64,000 nucleotides of DNA from JBCBSP01 sp039819095 (GCA_039819095.1 JBCBSP010000009.1:35312-99311), one strand, 5' to 3'. Positions 53,369 to 62,107 are shown, counted from the stretch's first letter. Numbers and translations: made by a program. The notes: generated by a model not told the origin, from the letters alone.

Positions 53369-54006
53369 CACGCTTTCTCCGCCTTCTCATCTCCCGGCAG
53401 CACGTATTTCGCGCCTTCCCACGGGGAGAGGAAATCGAAGTCGCGATACTCCTGAACCAGCTGCACCGGCTCGTAGACGACGCGCTTCTGCTCGTCGTCA
53501 TAGCGCACCTCGGTGAAGCCGGAGAGCGGGAAGTCCTTGCGCAGCGGGTAACCGTGGAAACCGTAATCGGTCAGAATGCGGCGCAGGTCCGGGTGGTCGT
53601 CAAAGACCACGCCATACATGTCGAAGGTTTCGCGTTCATACCAGTTCGCCGCCGGGAAGACGCTGACCACGCTGGGAACCGACGTCTCCTCATCGGTTTG
53701 CAGAACCAGGCGGATGCGGTGGTTCAGATGCATCGACAGGAGGTGATAGACCACATCAAACCGCTCTGAACGCGCCGGCCAGTCCACCCCGCAGATATCA
53801 ATCAGCGTGGTGAAGCGACACATCGGATCATCGCGCAGGAAGCACAGCACTTTCACGATCCGGTCGCGGTGGATCAGCACGGTCAGCTCGCCACCGGCGA
53901 CACCCCATTCGCGCACATGCTCGTCGAGCGCGGCGGCGATGTGCGCGCCCAGCTCGGCAAGCGGGCCTTCAGTCTTTGCGATATCGCTCGGCGTGTCTTC
54001 GCTCAC
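53368..54006 (-). CDS. nuoC: NADH-quinone oxidoreductase subunit C
   Basis: NuoC is the 30-kDa structural subunit of the peripheral arm. The 212-residue protein has the signature [27 protein letters not shown] followed by [13 protein letters not shown]. Its length is normal for unfused NuoC. It follows nuoB by 17 bases. Confidence 0.98.
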   Translation of the reverse strand: MSEDTPSDIAKTEGPLAELGAHIAAALDEHVREWGVAGGELTVLIHRDRIVKVLCFLRDDPMCRFTTLIDICGVDWPARSERFDVVYHLLSMHLNHRIRLVLQTDEETSVPSVVSVFPAANWYERETFDMYGVVFDDHPDLRRILTDYGFHGYPLRKDFPLSGFTEVRYDDEQKRVVYEPVQLVQEYRDFDFLSPWEGAKYVLPGDEKAEKA

Positions 54007-54023
54007 GGCTCTGTTCCTTCGCC

Positions 54024-54584
54024 CTAGCGCTCAATCGAGCCTTCGCGGCGGATCTTCTTTTGCAGCTGCAAAATCCCGTAGACCAGCGCTTCAGCGGTGG
54101 GCGGGCAGCCCGGCACGTAGATATCGACCGGCACGACCCGGTCGCAGCCGCGCACCACGGCGTATGAGTAGTGGTAATACCCACCGCCATTGGCGCACGA
54201 GCCCATGGAGATCACGTAGCGCGGCTCCGGCATCTGGTCGTAGACCTTGCGCAGGGCCGGAGCCATCTTGTTGGTCAAGGTGCCCGCCACGATCATTACA
54301 TCGGACTGGCGCGGCGAACCGCGCGGCGCCGCGCCCAATCGCTCCAGATCATAGCGCGGCATGGCCGCATGCATCATCTCAACCGCGCAGCAGGCCAGGC
54401 CGAACGTCATCCACATCAGCGAGCCGGTTCGGGCCCAGGTGATCAGATCGTCCGCGCGCGCGACCAGAAAGCCCTTGTCGGCGAGCTGGTCGGACAGGCC
54501 GTCGAAAAACGGATCGTGTTTCTGCGGATCGTAAAGCGGGGTCGCGGCGCGACCGCCGCCCAGGGCCGGAAGGGTGTCAGCCAT
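54024..54584 (-). CDS. nuoB: NADH-quinone oxidoreductase subunit B
   Basis: NuoB carries cluster N2, the last FeS cluster before quinone. The 186-residue protein has the tandem cysteines in [12 protein letters not shown], then [37 protein letters not shown] and [14 protein letters not shown], giving all four ligands. Confidence 0.98.
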   Translation of the reverse strand: MADTLPALGGGRAATPLYDPQKHDPFFDGLSDQLADKGFLVARADDLITWARTGSLMWMTFGLACCAVEMMHAAMPRYDLERLGAAPRGSPRQSDVMIVAGTLTNKMAPALRKVYDQMPEPRYVISMGSCANGGGYYHYSYAVVRGCDRVVPVDIYVPGCPPTAEALVYGILQLQKKIRREGSIER

Positions 54585-54590
54585 GCTCGA

Positions 54591-54956
54591 TCACTCCCAA
54601 TCCAGGGCGCCTTTGCGCCACTCATAAACAAAGCCCACGGTGAGAATGGCGAGGAACACCATCATCGACCAGAAAGCGAAGATGTTTCCGTCGAAAATCG
54701 GGAATATCCATGGGAAGAGGAAGGCCACCTCAAGATCGAAGATGATGAACAGGATGGCGACCAGGTAGAAGCGGACATCGAACTTGGCCCGCGCATCATC
54801 AAAGGCTGGAAAGCCGCACTCATAGGCGGAGACTTTCTCCGGGTCCGGATTGCCCGGCGCCAGCACGAAGGCGGCCAGCACAAAGGCCAGCCCCAGCGCC
54901 CCGGCGAGCCCCAGGAAGATCACGATCGGCAAGTATTCCAACAAGAGCGCGTTCAT
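54591..54956 (-). CDS. nuoA: NADH-quinone oxidoreductase subunit A
   Basis: NuoA is the first gene of the nuo operon and a membrane subunit by the quinone chamber. From the ATG at 54956 it is 121 residues with three helices and the conserved [23 protein letters not shown] loop between helices 1 and 2. The frame is open upstream to 55184, but that part has no family similarity. Confidence 0.96.
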   Translation of the reverse strand: MNALLLEYLPIVIFLGLAGALGLAFVLAAFVLAPGNPDPEKVSAYECGFPAFDDARAKFDVRFYLVAILFIIFDLEVAFLFPWIFPIFDGNIFAFWSMMVFLAILTVGFVYEWRKGALDWE

Positions 54957-55147
54957 GTCGCGTGCCCGCCTTCTTATGCATTCGCAGCGCTCAGGAAAGC
55001 CGGGTCTGAGGCCGCGCCGCACGGGCGAAAACCCGGTGTATCGGCGCGCGCGCCCGACAAGGCCGCGATTGGGCCGGAAGCTAGAGCGCAGCGCCCCGCT
55101 CCGCAAGGCGGTTTCGCGCACCGTTTCAGCCGCTATCCGCCTGCTGT

Positions 55148-55162
55148 TGCAAGTCATTTGCA
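55148..55162. promoter_or_regulatory. Fur-like AT-rich palindrome in the nuoA/macA divergent region
   Basis: TGCAAGTCATTTGCA is a 15-base near-palindrome (7-1-7, one mismatched pair) in a GC-rich 344-base gap between the divergent nuoA and macA-like genes. It resembles alphaproteobacterial Fur sites (TGCAAAT-like half-sites). It lies 192 bases upstream of nuoA and 139 upstream of the adaptor gene. I see no convincing -35/-10 pair elsewhere in the gap. Confidence 0.35.
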
Positions 55163-55300
55163 TCAAGGCTGCGATTAGCCCCACCTTTTCGCTTTTTAAG
55201 TTGTTTCCGCCGCGCCTTGCGCCATCCTCTAGCCCGACAGATACGGCGGCGACGGGCGTTAAACCCTATCGCCCCTTACGCATAACGAAAGCGAACCGAC

Positions 55301-56788
55301 GTGATCCAACGCATCCTTATTGGCCTTGTCGCCTTGATTCTCGCCGCGGCTGCGGTCTGGTTCTTCTTCCTGCGCGGCGGCGGCGACACCGCCGGCCTGC
55401 AGATCGAAACCGCTGCGCTTGAAGAGCGCGACATCGCGCGCGTCGTCTCCGCATCGGGATCGATCGCGCCGCTGATCACCGTGGAGGTGGGCTCCCAGCT
55501 TTCCGGCCAGGTGATGGAGCTGGGCGCGGACTTCAATGATGTTGTGGAAGCTGGCCAGCTGATTGCGCGAATCGATCCGCAGACCTTCGAGACCCGCGTG
55601 AACGAGGCGACGGCGTCTCAAGAGGTCGCTTCAGCACAAGTGACCGTCGCCGAGGCCAATCTGGCGCGCGCCGAAGCCGATCTGCGTGAAGCCGAGCGGG
55701 CGTTTGAACGCACATCAGAGCTTCTTGAGCGCGGCACGTTCAGCCAGGCCCAGTTTGACACCGCCGAGACCCGGCTTGAGGGCGCGCGCGCAGCGGTATC
55801 TGTCGCTGAAGCGAATATCCGCAATTCGCGCGCCGCCCTGCAGCAGCGCACCGCTTCGCTGAACAGCGCGCGCGTCGATCTGGAGCGCACCTTCATCCGC
55901 TCGCCCATCTCAGGCGTGGTGATCGACCGGCAGATCGATGTCGGCCAGACGGTGGCGGCGAGCTTTAACGCGCCTGTGCTCTTCATCATCGCACAGGACC
56001 TGTCTCGCATTCAGATCGAGGCCCAGGTGGACGAGTCCGACATCGGACGCATCGCGGTGGGTCAAACCGTCAGCTTCGATGTCGACGCCTATCCTGGCGA
56101 CAGCTTTGAAGGCGAAGTCAGCCAGGTGCGCCTGGCCGCCGCCACCACCAATAACGTGGTCACCTACACGGTGGTGATCGAAGCGGATAATCCGCGCGGG
56201 CGGCTCCTGCCTGGCATGACGGCGAATGCGGAGATCGTGACGGGCCGCGCAGAAGGCGTGCTGACCGCGCCGAATTCAGCCCTGCGCTTTCGCCCGCGCG
56301 GCGGCGCCGAAGCGCTTGTGGCCGAACGCGCCACCCCCCAACAATCCGGACGCGGCGGGCGCGGCGGCGGACGCGGGGGCGGCATGGACGCGATGATCGA
56401 CCGGCTGGCCGAGCAGTTGGACATGACCGAGGAACAGAAGGACCAGACGCGTGAAGAGCTCAGCCGCGCTTTCCAGCGCATGCGCGCTCAGGCCCAGGCT
56501 GGCGGCGGAGGCGGACGACCGGACTTCCAGGGCATGATGCGCCAGGCGCTGCAGCGCGTGCTGACTGATGAGCAGTCCGCGCGGCTGGATGAGGTGATGA
56601 GCGCGCGCGGCGGTGGCCAGGGCGAGCGCGCCCAGCCCGGCACGGTCTGGGTGCGCACCGAGGACGGACGTCTCGCCGAACGCGCGGTCCGGATCGGGCT
56701 GTCCGACGGCCAGTTCAGCGAGCTGCGCGGCGGCGAGTTCGAGGCCGGCGACGAGGTGGTGACGCGCGTGCGCGAGACCGCTCAATGA
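55301..56788 (+). CDS. MacA-type periplasmic adaptor with Spy-like insert
   Basis: This is the adaptor of a tripartite ABC exporter. The 495-residue protein has an N-terminal membrane anchor (about 7-21) and a barrel/lipoyl segment (VEVGSQLSGQVMELGADFNDVVEAGQ). A long coiled-coil hairpin (about 105-190) follows, then the second lipoyl half (FIRSPISGVVIDRQIDVGQTV), the beta-barrel and the membrane-proximal domain. Between the barrel and the last strands, a Gly/Arg linker leads into an insert at about 362-447. This insert is helical and Gln/Met-rich, with LDMTEEQ and VLTDEQ motifs like the LTXXQ proteins Spy and CpxP. The start is a GTG with no strong ribosome site. It overlaps the ATPase gene by 4 bases. 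Confidence 0.88.
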   Translation: MIQRILIGLVALILAAAAVWFFFLRGGGDTAGLQIETAALEERDIARVVSASGSIAPLITVEVGSQLSGQVMELGADFNDVVEAGQLIARIDPQTFETRVNEATASQEVASAQVTVAEANLARAEADLREAERAFERTSELLERGTFSQAQFDTAETRLEGARAAVSVAEANIRNSRAALQQRTASLNSARVDLERTFIRSPISGVVIDRQIDVGQTVAASFNAPVLFIIAQDLSRIQIEAQVDESDIGRIAVGQTVSFDVDAYPGDSFEGEVSQVRLAAATTNNVVTYTVVIEADNPRGRLLPGMTANAEIVTGRAEGVLTAPNSALRFRPRGGAEALVAERATPQQSGRGGRGGGRGGGMDAMIDRLAEQLDMTEEQKDQTREELSRAFQRMRAQAQAGGGGGRPDFQGMMRQALQRVLTDEQSARLDEVMSARGGGQGERAQPGTVWVRTEDGRLAERAVRIGLSDGQFSELRGGEFEAGDEVVTRVRETAQ

Positions 56789-57471
56789 GCGCAGCCCCCT
56801 TCATCGAGGCCAAGTCGCTCTCACGCGTCTACCAGATGGGCGGCGGAGCGGTTCGCGCGCTCGACGACGTCGGTCTGACGATAGACGAAGGCGCCTATGT
56901 CGCCGTGACCGGGCCGTCAGGGTCTGGAAAATCGACCTTCATGAATCTGATCGGTGCGCTGGATTCGCCCACCAGCGGCGAGCTCGCTGTCGCCGGCGTT
57001 CCGCTGCAGGCGCGCACTGCCGATGAGCTGGCGAAGTTCCGCAACGAAACCGTCGGCTTCGTATTCCAGCAATTCAATCTGCTGGCCCGCACGACCGCAC
57101 TCGACAATGTCGCCCTGCCGCTCATGTATCGCGGTGTCAGCGCGCGTGAACGACGCAAGCGCGCCGCCGCGCGACTGGCGCTGGTGGGTCTGGGCGACCG
57201 CATGGACCACACGCCGTCCCAGCTTTCCGGCGGTCAGCAGCAACGGGTCGCGATCGCGCGCGCCCTGGTCAATGACCCCAAATTGCTGCTCGCCGACGAA
57301 CCGACCGGCGCGCTGGATTCTCAGACCTCAGAAGAAGTGATGGACATTTTCGATCAGCTCAACGACCAGGGCATCACCGTCATTCTGGTGACCCACGAGC
57401 AGGAAGTGGCCGAACGCGCGCGCCGGCGCATCGCGTTTCGCGACGGACGCGTCCAGGAGGACAGCTTATGA
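56785..57471 (+). CDS. MacB-type ABC exporter ATPase
   Basis: The 228-residue ATPase energises the MacAB-like exporter. It has Walker [20 protein letters not shown]-loop VFQQFNLLARTTALDNV, signature [15 protein letters not shown], Walker [17 protein letters not shown] and the H-loop VTHEQEVAERARRRI. It overlaps both neighbours by 4 bases (ATGA at each end). ATPase and permease are separate here, unlike the fused MacB of E. coli. Confidence 0.93.
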   Translation: MSAAPFIEAKSLSRVYQMGGGAVRALDDVGLTIDEGAYVAVTGPSGSGKSTFMNLIGALDSPTSGELAVAGVPLQARTADELAKFRNETVGFVFQQFNLLARTTALDNVALPLMYRGVSARERRKRAAARLALVGLGDRMDHTPSQLSGGQQQRVAIARALVNDPKLLLADEPTGALDSQTSEEVMDIFDQLNDQGITVILVTHEQEVAERARRRIAFRDGRVQEDSL

Positions 57472-58706
57472 GCCCGCTCGCCGCCATCGCTGCTGCGCTT
57501 CTCGCACTGCGGGTCAACGCCCTGCGCAGCGTGCTCGCCATGCTCGGCGTCATCATCGGCGTCACTGCCGTGATCACCACTGTGGCCATGGCGCAGGGCG
57601 CGCGACAGGCGGTCGAGGACCAGATTTCCAGCCTTGGCGCGAATTCACTGATGATGCGGCCCGGCTCAGCCAATCGCGGCGGGCGGCGTGGCGGCGGCGG
57701 ATCGGCCACCTGGTTCAGCGACGCCGATGCGGAGGCGCTGCGCACAGAAACCGCCTCTATCGCAGCGGCCGCCGGCGTCATCCAGACCAATAACGTCACC
57801 GCCGTGTCGGAGTTCGAGAACTGGACCACCACCACCCAGGGGGCTCACCCGGACTTTTTTGAAGTGCGCGACTGGCCGATCGCGGAAGGCCGGTTCTATA
57901 CCGGCGCGGAAAACGAACGCGGGGCGCGCGTGGTCGTTCTCGGGCGCACCACGGCCAATGAGCTCTTCCCCGATGGCGGCGCGATCGGCTCCACGATCCG
58001 GATGAACCGTGTGCCGCTGGAAGTGGTCGGCATATTGTCGGTGCGCGGCCAGTCCAGCCGCGGTCAGGATCAGGACGATGTGGTCTTCACCCCAACCACC
58101 ACGCTGCGCGACCGGCTGGTGAACTGGCGGTTCCCGGGCGTTCGCGACCCGGTCTTCATGATCTGGCTGGAAGTCGCGCCCGGCGTCGACATGGATGTCG
58201 CAACCGAAGAGATCAACGATCTGATGCGCGAGCGACGCGGGATTCGCCCAGGCCAGCAAGATGATTTCGCCGTGCTGAACTTCGCTGAGTTCATTCAGGC
58301 GCGTAACGAGACCGAGCGCATACTCGGCGTCATGCTGGCCGTGGTCGGCGCGGTGACCCTGATCGTCGGCGGGATCGGCATCATGAACATCATGCTGGTC
58401 TCGGTGACCGAGCGCACGCGTGAGATCGGCCTGCGCCTCGCCGTCGGAGCTCGCCGACGCGACATCCGCAATCAATTTCTCGTCGAGGCGCTCGTCCTGT
58501 GCTTCGCCGGCGGGTTGATGGGATTGGCGCTGGGCGTGGCCGCAGCTTTCGGCGTAGGCAATGTACTGGACACCCAGGTCGGAGTGGACGGCTCAGCTGC
58601 GCTGGTGGCGATCCTGGCGTCCGCCGCCGTAGGCGTCGGCTTCGGCTTCTACCCCGCCCTGCGCGCCAGCCGGCTCGATCCTATAGAGGCGCTGAGGCAC
58701 GAGTAG
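57468..58706 (+). CDS. MacB-type ABC exporter permease
   Basis: The 412-residue permease has the FtsX/MacB topology: one N-terminal helix (LAMLGVIIGVTAVITTVAMAQG), a periplasmic MacB_PCD domain (about 45-270) and three C-terminal helices with NIMLVSVTERTREIGLRLAVGARR. The last residues are LDPIEALRHE, the conserved cytoplasmic end. A Gly/Arg-rich loop (SANRGGRRGGGGS, about residues 66-78) is unusual and resembles the linker in the adaptor. The substrate is unknown; no TolC gene is in the window. Confidence 0.92.
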   Translation: MSPLAAIAAALLALRVNALRSVLAMLGVIIGVTAVITTVAMAQGARQAVEDQISSLGANSLMMRPGSANRGGRRGGGGSATWFSDADAEALRTETASIAAAAGVIQTNNVTAVSEFENWTTTTQGAHPDFFEVRDWPIAEGRFYTGAENERGARVVVLGRTTANELFPDGGAIGSTIRMNRVPLEVVGILSVRGQSSRGQDQDDVVFTPTTTLRDRLVNWRFPGVRDPVFMIWLEVAPGVDMDVATEEINDLMRERRGIRPGQQDDFAVLNFAEFIQARNETERILGVMLAVVGAVTLIVGGIGIMNIMLVSVTERTREIGLRLAVGARRRDIRNQFLVEALVLCFAGGLMGLALGVAAAFGVGNVLDTQVGVDGSAALVAILASAAVGVGFGFYPALRASRLDPIEALRHE

Positions 58707-58813
58707 AAACGTCAGATCACATCCCCCTCACGAATGTGTTTTGAGACTGTGAGATCCGGCGACGCGGCGGCGCGCTTAGGGTTCAGCCCATCGCAACCAA
58801 GCTGGAGTCTCTC

Positions 58814-59248
58814 ATGCGTTCAATCCTTTCCGCCATCGCCCTCACCGCCGCATCGCTCGTCGCACCTTCCGCCTTCGCCGAGGACGCCGCCTACGCTCAG
58901 GCCGAAGCGAGCGAAACCCGGCTTGCGGTCGTTCTGTCCTACGCCGACTGGTGCGGTTCCTGCCGCGTAATCGATCCGAAGCTGGAGGCCATCCGCACTG
59001 ACAACGCGTTCGACGGAGTGCAGTTTGTGCGCCTCGACTATACCGAGCGCTCCGACGAGGCCTATTTCGCTGCGGCGGACGCCGCCGGCGTCGGCGAGGC
59101 GGTGCGCGCCAAGTTCGATGATCAGATCAAGACCGGCCTGGTCCTGCTGATCGACCTTGATGATGCAAGCATCACCAGCGAGCTGCGCCGTGATCACACA
59201 GAAGCCCAAATGATCGAGGCTATCGAAAGCGCGGCGGCTGAGGCCTGA
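58814..59248 (+). CDS. Exported thioredoxin-domain protein
   Basis: This 144-residue protein has a signal peptide (about 1-22, ending SAFA) and a thioredoxin-like domain with the redox motif YADWCGSCRVIDPKLEAI. The second half has the fold's LLIDLDD strand and TEAQMIEAIESAA helix, but no clear cis-Pro is visible. It may reduce or oxidise periplasmic disulfides; the partner is unknown. It lies 107 bases after the exporter operon, so it is possibly separate, and is followed by an intrinsic terminator. Confidence 0.88.
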   Translation: MRSILSAIALTAASLVAPSAFAEDAAYAQAEASETRLAVVLSYADWCGSCRVIDPKLEAIRTDNAFDGVQFVRLDYTERSDEAYFAAADAAGVGEAVRAKFDDQIKTGLVLLIDLDDASITSELRRDHTEAQMIEAIESAAAEA

Positions 59249-59271
59249 TCGAAAAGCTCTTTCGTCACAGG

Positions 59272-59300
59272 ACGGCCCGCTGGCGACAGCGGGCCGTTTT
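59272..59300 (+). terminator. Terminator after the thioredoxin-like gene
   Basis: ACGGCCCGCT (59272-59281) pairs perfectly with AGCGGGCCGT (59288-59297) over a 6-base loop, followed by TTTT. Canonical intrinsic terminator. Confidence 0.9.
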
Positions 59301-59464
59301 GTATCGCCGTCCGGCGCAGGACAGAGCTGCACGGCAAAGCCATGGAGCGTTCGCGGCCCGGAACCAAGGATGTCTTGATCCACAGAGTGACGTCCGTCTA
59401 TCTGACCGAACAATCACCCTGATACAGTCGTTTACTCGGAAAATCCGTTCGCCTTTTTGGGTGA

Positions 59465-59713
59465 TATGAGCGGTCACGGCCAGTGAATCGATACCCGCGC
59501 GGGCCGGGCCGAGCGAGAAAGGCGCGCGGCGTGGACATAGACCGAGCCTTCTCCGAACCTGATATCCAGCTTAACTGGATTCTCGCGAAGGTGGGTATCC
59601 AGGATAGGTAGCTCGACATGCCGCTGGATCCGCGCAAGGACGTGGGATTCACCGATTGGCCGGCCCTGTACGCCTTCGTCGACGACTACGTCGCCGAACA
59701 CGTTCCGGCCTGA
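59465..59713 (+). pseudogene. Possible coding remnant with in-frame stop
   Basis: From 59465 a plus-strand frame looks protein-like (VDIDRAFSEPDIQLNWILAK) and meets a TAG at 59609-59611. It then continues in the same frame with PRKDVGFTDWPALYAFVDDY to a TGA at 59711. The second part alone could start at ATG 59618 (31 residues). I recognise no family. The opposite strand is also open (59474-59716), so this may be chance in high-GC DNA. The stretch 59301-59464 shows nothing I can assign. Confidence 0.2.
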
Positions 59714-59723
59714 CATAACAGGA

Positions 59724-60128
59724 TTAAAGCGTCGGCTTGATCAGACGCTCGATGCGGTGCTCCAGATCCTTGAGCGGCGCTTTGGTCACGTCTGCGGCGT
59801 CCTCGGCCAGGATTCGTTTCGCGGCTTCCGGCGCCGTCTTCCGAAAGCGCGCGAGCCATTGCGATGGAGCGATCAGCACAAGGTGATCAAAGGCGCCGAC
59901 TTTCGCCTGGGCTTCGATATGCTCCGCGACATCCTGCACGAAGTGCGTTTGCGCTTTTTCACGAGGATCGCCGGCATCAAAGGCCGCGCGTCCCCCGGAC
60001 GGAGTCGGAGCGCGCCCCGGCTTGTCGCGACCTTGTTCATGGGCGCGAGGGTTATCGAGTTCGCGCGTATCCAATGCGCAATGGCTGCTTGCCCGCCACC
60101 CCAATGACTGCATCCGCTGTGAGGTCAA
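59724..60128 (-). pseudogene. Host-attachment family protein, 5'-truncated
   Basis: The reverse-strand frame encodes the C-terminal two thirds of a protein of the 'required for attachment to host cells' family (PF10116-like). It has ELDNPRAHEQGRDKPGRAP, HFVQDVAEHIEAQAKVGAFDHLVLIAPSQWLARF and a terminal KAPLKDLEHRI. Full proteins are about 140-150 residues and begin with a strand pattern like WVLVADGARAR, which is absent here. Family-like sequence stops near 60068. The residues encoded by 60068-60128 lie opposite the hydrogenase and do not look native. The original start is therefore lost, and expression is doubtful. Confidence 0.65.
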
Positions 60129-61887
60129 CGGCGCCTGCCAGCTTCAGCGTCTGGTCAGCGAGAACCAGTGGGAGGAGCGCTGGGACTATGTGCCGAAGGG
60201 ATCGCCGGACCATCCCGAACATGTGTTAACCGACCATACCTCGCCGAGCATCTGGATGGATCTGACCAAATGCATTGAGTGCGGCCTGTGTGCGGAGGCG
60301 TGCGGCGAGCCGGGCCAACAGCTAGATGTGATCGGCTTCGCCGAACGCAGTGGTGAACGCCTGCCGGTCACCGCGTTCGACACACCTCTGGGCGAGACGA
60401 ATTGCATCTCCTGCGGCCAGTGCACGCTGGTCTGTCCGGTCGGGGCTTTGATCGAGGCGCCGCATTGGCACGACGTGCTCCACACCCTCGATTCGCGCAA
60501 ACACGTCAGCGTGGTACAGGTCGCGCCGGCCACCCGCATAGCCATCAGCGAAGAGTTCGGCCTAAAGCCCGGCACGGTTAGTACGGGCCGGCTGATCCAT
60601 GCGTTAAGGCGGCTGGGTTTCGATTATGTCTTCGACACCAATTTCGCTGCCGATCTCACCATCATGGAGGAGGCGACTGAATTACTGGACCGTGTGCGCA
60701 GGCAATCGGACCTGCCGCTGTTCACATCCTGCTGTCCAGGTTGGGTGAATTGGGTGGAGCTCAATCGACCCGACTTGCTGGTGCATTTGAGCACCGCGAA
60801 ATCACCACAGCAAATGCACGGCGCCCTGACCAAGCGGGGTCGTTTCGCGCGCGCTCTTGGGGATGACTTCGCTGAAGGCAAGGCGGAACCCTATGTCGTC
60901 AGCATCATGCCCTGCACCGCGAAGAAAGATGAGGCCGTGCGTCCTGGCATGTCCGGCGATCTCGATCATGTCCTGACCACCCGCGAACTAGCCCGCATGA
61001 TCCGGTCCCGCCAGATCGCCTTCGGCGCGCTGCCCGAGGACGGCCGCTTCGACAGCCCGCTCGGCGAGAGCACAGGTGCGGGGCAAATATTCGGCGCCTC
61101 CGGCGGCGTCATGGAAGCGATGGCGCGCACGGCCGCCCATCTCAACGATGCGGACGCGTCGCATCCGCTGGAATGGCGGCAACTGCGCGGCGTCAGCGAA
61201 GGGGTGAAGACTGCGGAGATTGCCGGCATCGGCACAGTAGCCGTGTGCAACGGCATCGCCGTGGCTCAGCGCATGTTGGAGACGGATGAGTGGCGCACGC
61301 AATTTGTCGCCATCGAGGTGATGGCCTGTGTCGGCGGATGTCTTGGCGGCGGCGAGCCCAAATCCATGGATCCGGATATTCTCAAAAAGCGCGCTCAGGC
61401 GGTCTATGACATTGACGGGACATCGCCGCGCCGCCGCTCGCATGAAAATCAGGATGTTCAGAAGCTGTATGAAACGGAGCTGCTAGGCCCCAACTCCGAG
61501 CCGGCCCACGCCTTGCTCCACACCAGCTATGCCGAGAGAGGATCCAAGCGATCCCTGCTGATGCGGTTTCTCGATCATGTGGACCGGCGGGACGGCAAGG
61601 GGGCGGCCGGCTTGTTTCACCCCGACGGCCTATGGTCGACCGCCTCGGCCTTCGGGGACATTCAGGGCGGGAAGGCCATCGAGGCGCTTATTCGCACCCA
61701 ATTGCCGCCACGGAAACTCGGCCCCCAATTCGAGCGACACCGTATGGGCTCCGCCGGAGACGGCGAAGATCTCTCCGTCACAACGCCTGACGGCCAGCGG
61801 TGCCGCTTCGAGATGGAGACCTGCAGATTGACCAGGGATGGACGCGCAACGACGGCGATCAGACGTCTCGTACGCCATGTTCTCTAG
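60022..61887 (+). CDS. [FeFe]-hydrogenase catalytic subunit, 5'-truncated, with C-terminal NTF2-like domain
   Basis: Family-like sequence begins at about 60085. Residue numbers are from a TTG at 60022. Order: His-ligated [4Fe-4S] motif H26-x3-C30-x2-C33-x5-C39; two [4Fe-4S] motifs, CIECGLCAEAC and CISCGQCTLVCP; then the H-cluster domain. That domain has TSCCPGW (60724-60744), MPCTAKKDEA (from 60907) and EVMACVGGCLGGGEP (61315-61359). All four H-cluster cysteines, the proton-relay Cys and the MPC lysine are present. Next comes the Fe_hyd_SSU-like tail (KKRAQAVYDIDG to LLHTSYAER), then about 110 residues (511-621) resembling an NTF2/SnoaL domain (FLDHVDRRDGKGAAGLFHPD). The N-terminal [2Fe-2S] domain is missing, exactly where the sequence joins the truncated reverse gene. 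There is no good start codon or ribosome site, and no hydE/F/G is seen, so activity is uncertain. Confidence 0.85.
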   Translation: MSRPCSWARGLSSSRVSNAQWLLARHPNDCIRCEVNGACQLQRLVSENQWEERWDYVPKGSPDHPEHVLTDHTSPSIWMDLTKCIECGLCAEACGEPGQQLDVIGFAERSGERLPVTAFDTPLGETNCISCGQCTLVCPVGALIEAPHWHDVLHTLDSRKHVSVVQVAPATRIAISEEFGLKPGTVSTGRLIHALRRLGFDYVFDTNFAADLTIMEEATELLDRVRRQSDLPLFTSCCPGWVNWVELNRPDLLVHLSTAKSPQQMHGALTKRGRFARALGDDFAEGKAEPYVVSIMPCTAKKDEAVRPGMSGDLDHVLTTRELARMIRSRQIAFGALPEDGRFDSPLGESTGAGQIFGASGGVMEAMARTAAHLNDADASHPLEWRQLRGVSEGVKTAEIAGIGTVAVCNGIAVAQRMLETDEWRTQFVAIEVMACVGGCLGGGEPKSMDPDILKKRAQAVYDIDGTSPRRRSHENQDVQKLYETELLGPNSEPAHALLHTSYAERGSKRSLLMRFLDHVDRRDGKGAAGLFHPDGLWSTASAFGDIQGGKAIEALIRTQLPPRKLGPQFERHRMGSAGDGEDLSVTTPDGQRCRFEMETCRLTRDGRATTAIRRLVRHVL

Positions 61888-62086
61888 GCGCGGGTCGCTG
61901 ACCGCGCTGCAATCTGCCCGCTTAGGATTGGCCTGCAAGCGTTGGCTATAGCGGTATTCTGAGATTGTTGCATCGTGTACGCAATTTGACGCACAGCCCG
62001 TAACACAAAACGCAAAAAGCGGTTTTCTGTCGCAAACTGAGACAAACTGCGAGGGCGCAAACGATCTGAGGCTTCAAGCGCTTGCA
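61888..62086. other. Non-coding gap between hydrogenase and tRNA-Asp
   Basis: About 200 bases with lower GC and A-rich tracts (AACACAAAACGCAAAAAGC). The reverse strand has a short open frame with no family I recognise. No terminator with a T run is visible after the hydrogenase. The change in base composition suggests foreign or remnant DNA next to the tRNA. Confidence 0.4.
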
Positions 62087-62107
62087 CCATTTTCAGTCTC
62101 CTGAAAA

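Noticed and set aside
51351..54006. The two inserts in nuo as novel complex I subunits
   Set aside because: They belong to broad families with many roles. Operon position alone does not show that they are subunits.
59757..60107. 116-codon plus-strand frame before the hydrogenase, a possible lost N-terminal domain
   Set aside because: It has no [2Fe-2S] cysteine pattern and is simply the complement of the host-attachment-family fragment.
60022..61887. Hydrogenase-like protein as a NARF/Nar1 or NuoG paralogue
   Set aside because: All H-cluster cysteines, the relay Cys and the MPC lysine are present, and the FeS order is that of [FeFe]-hydrogenases.
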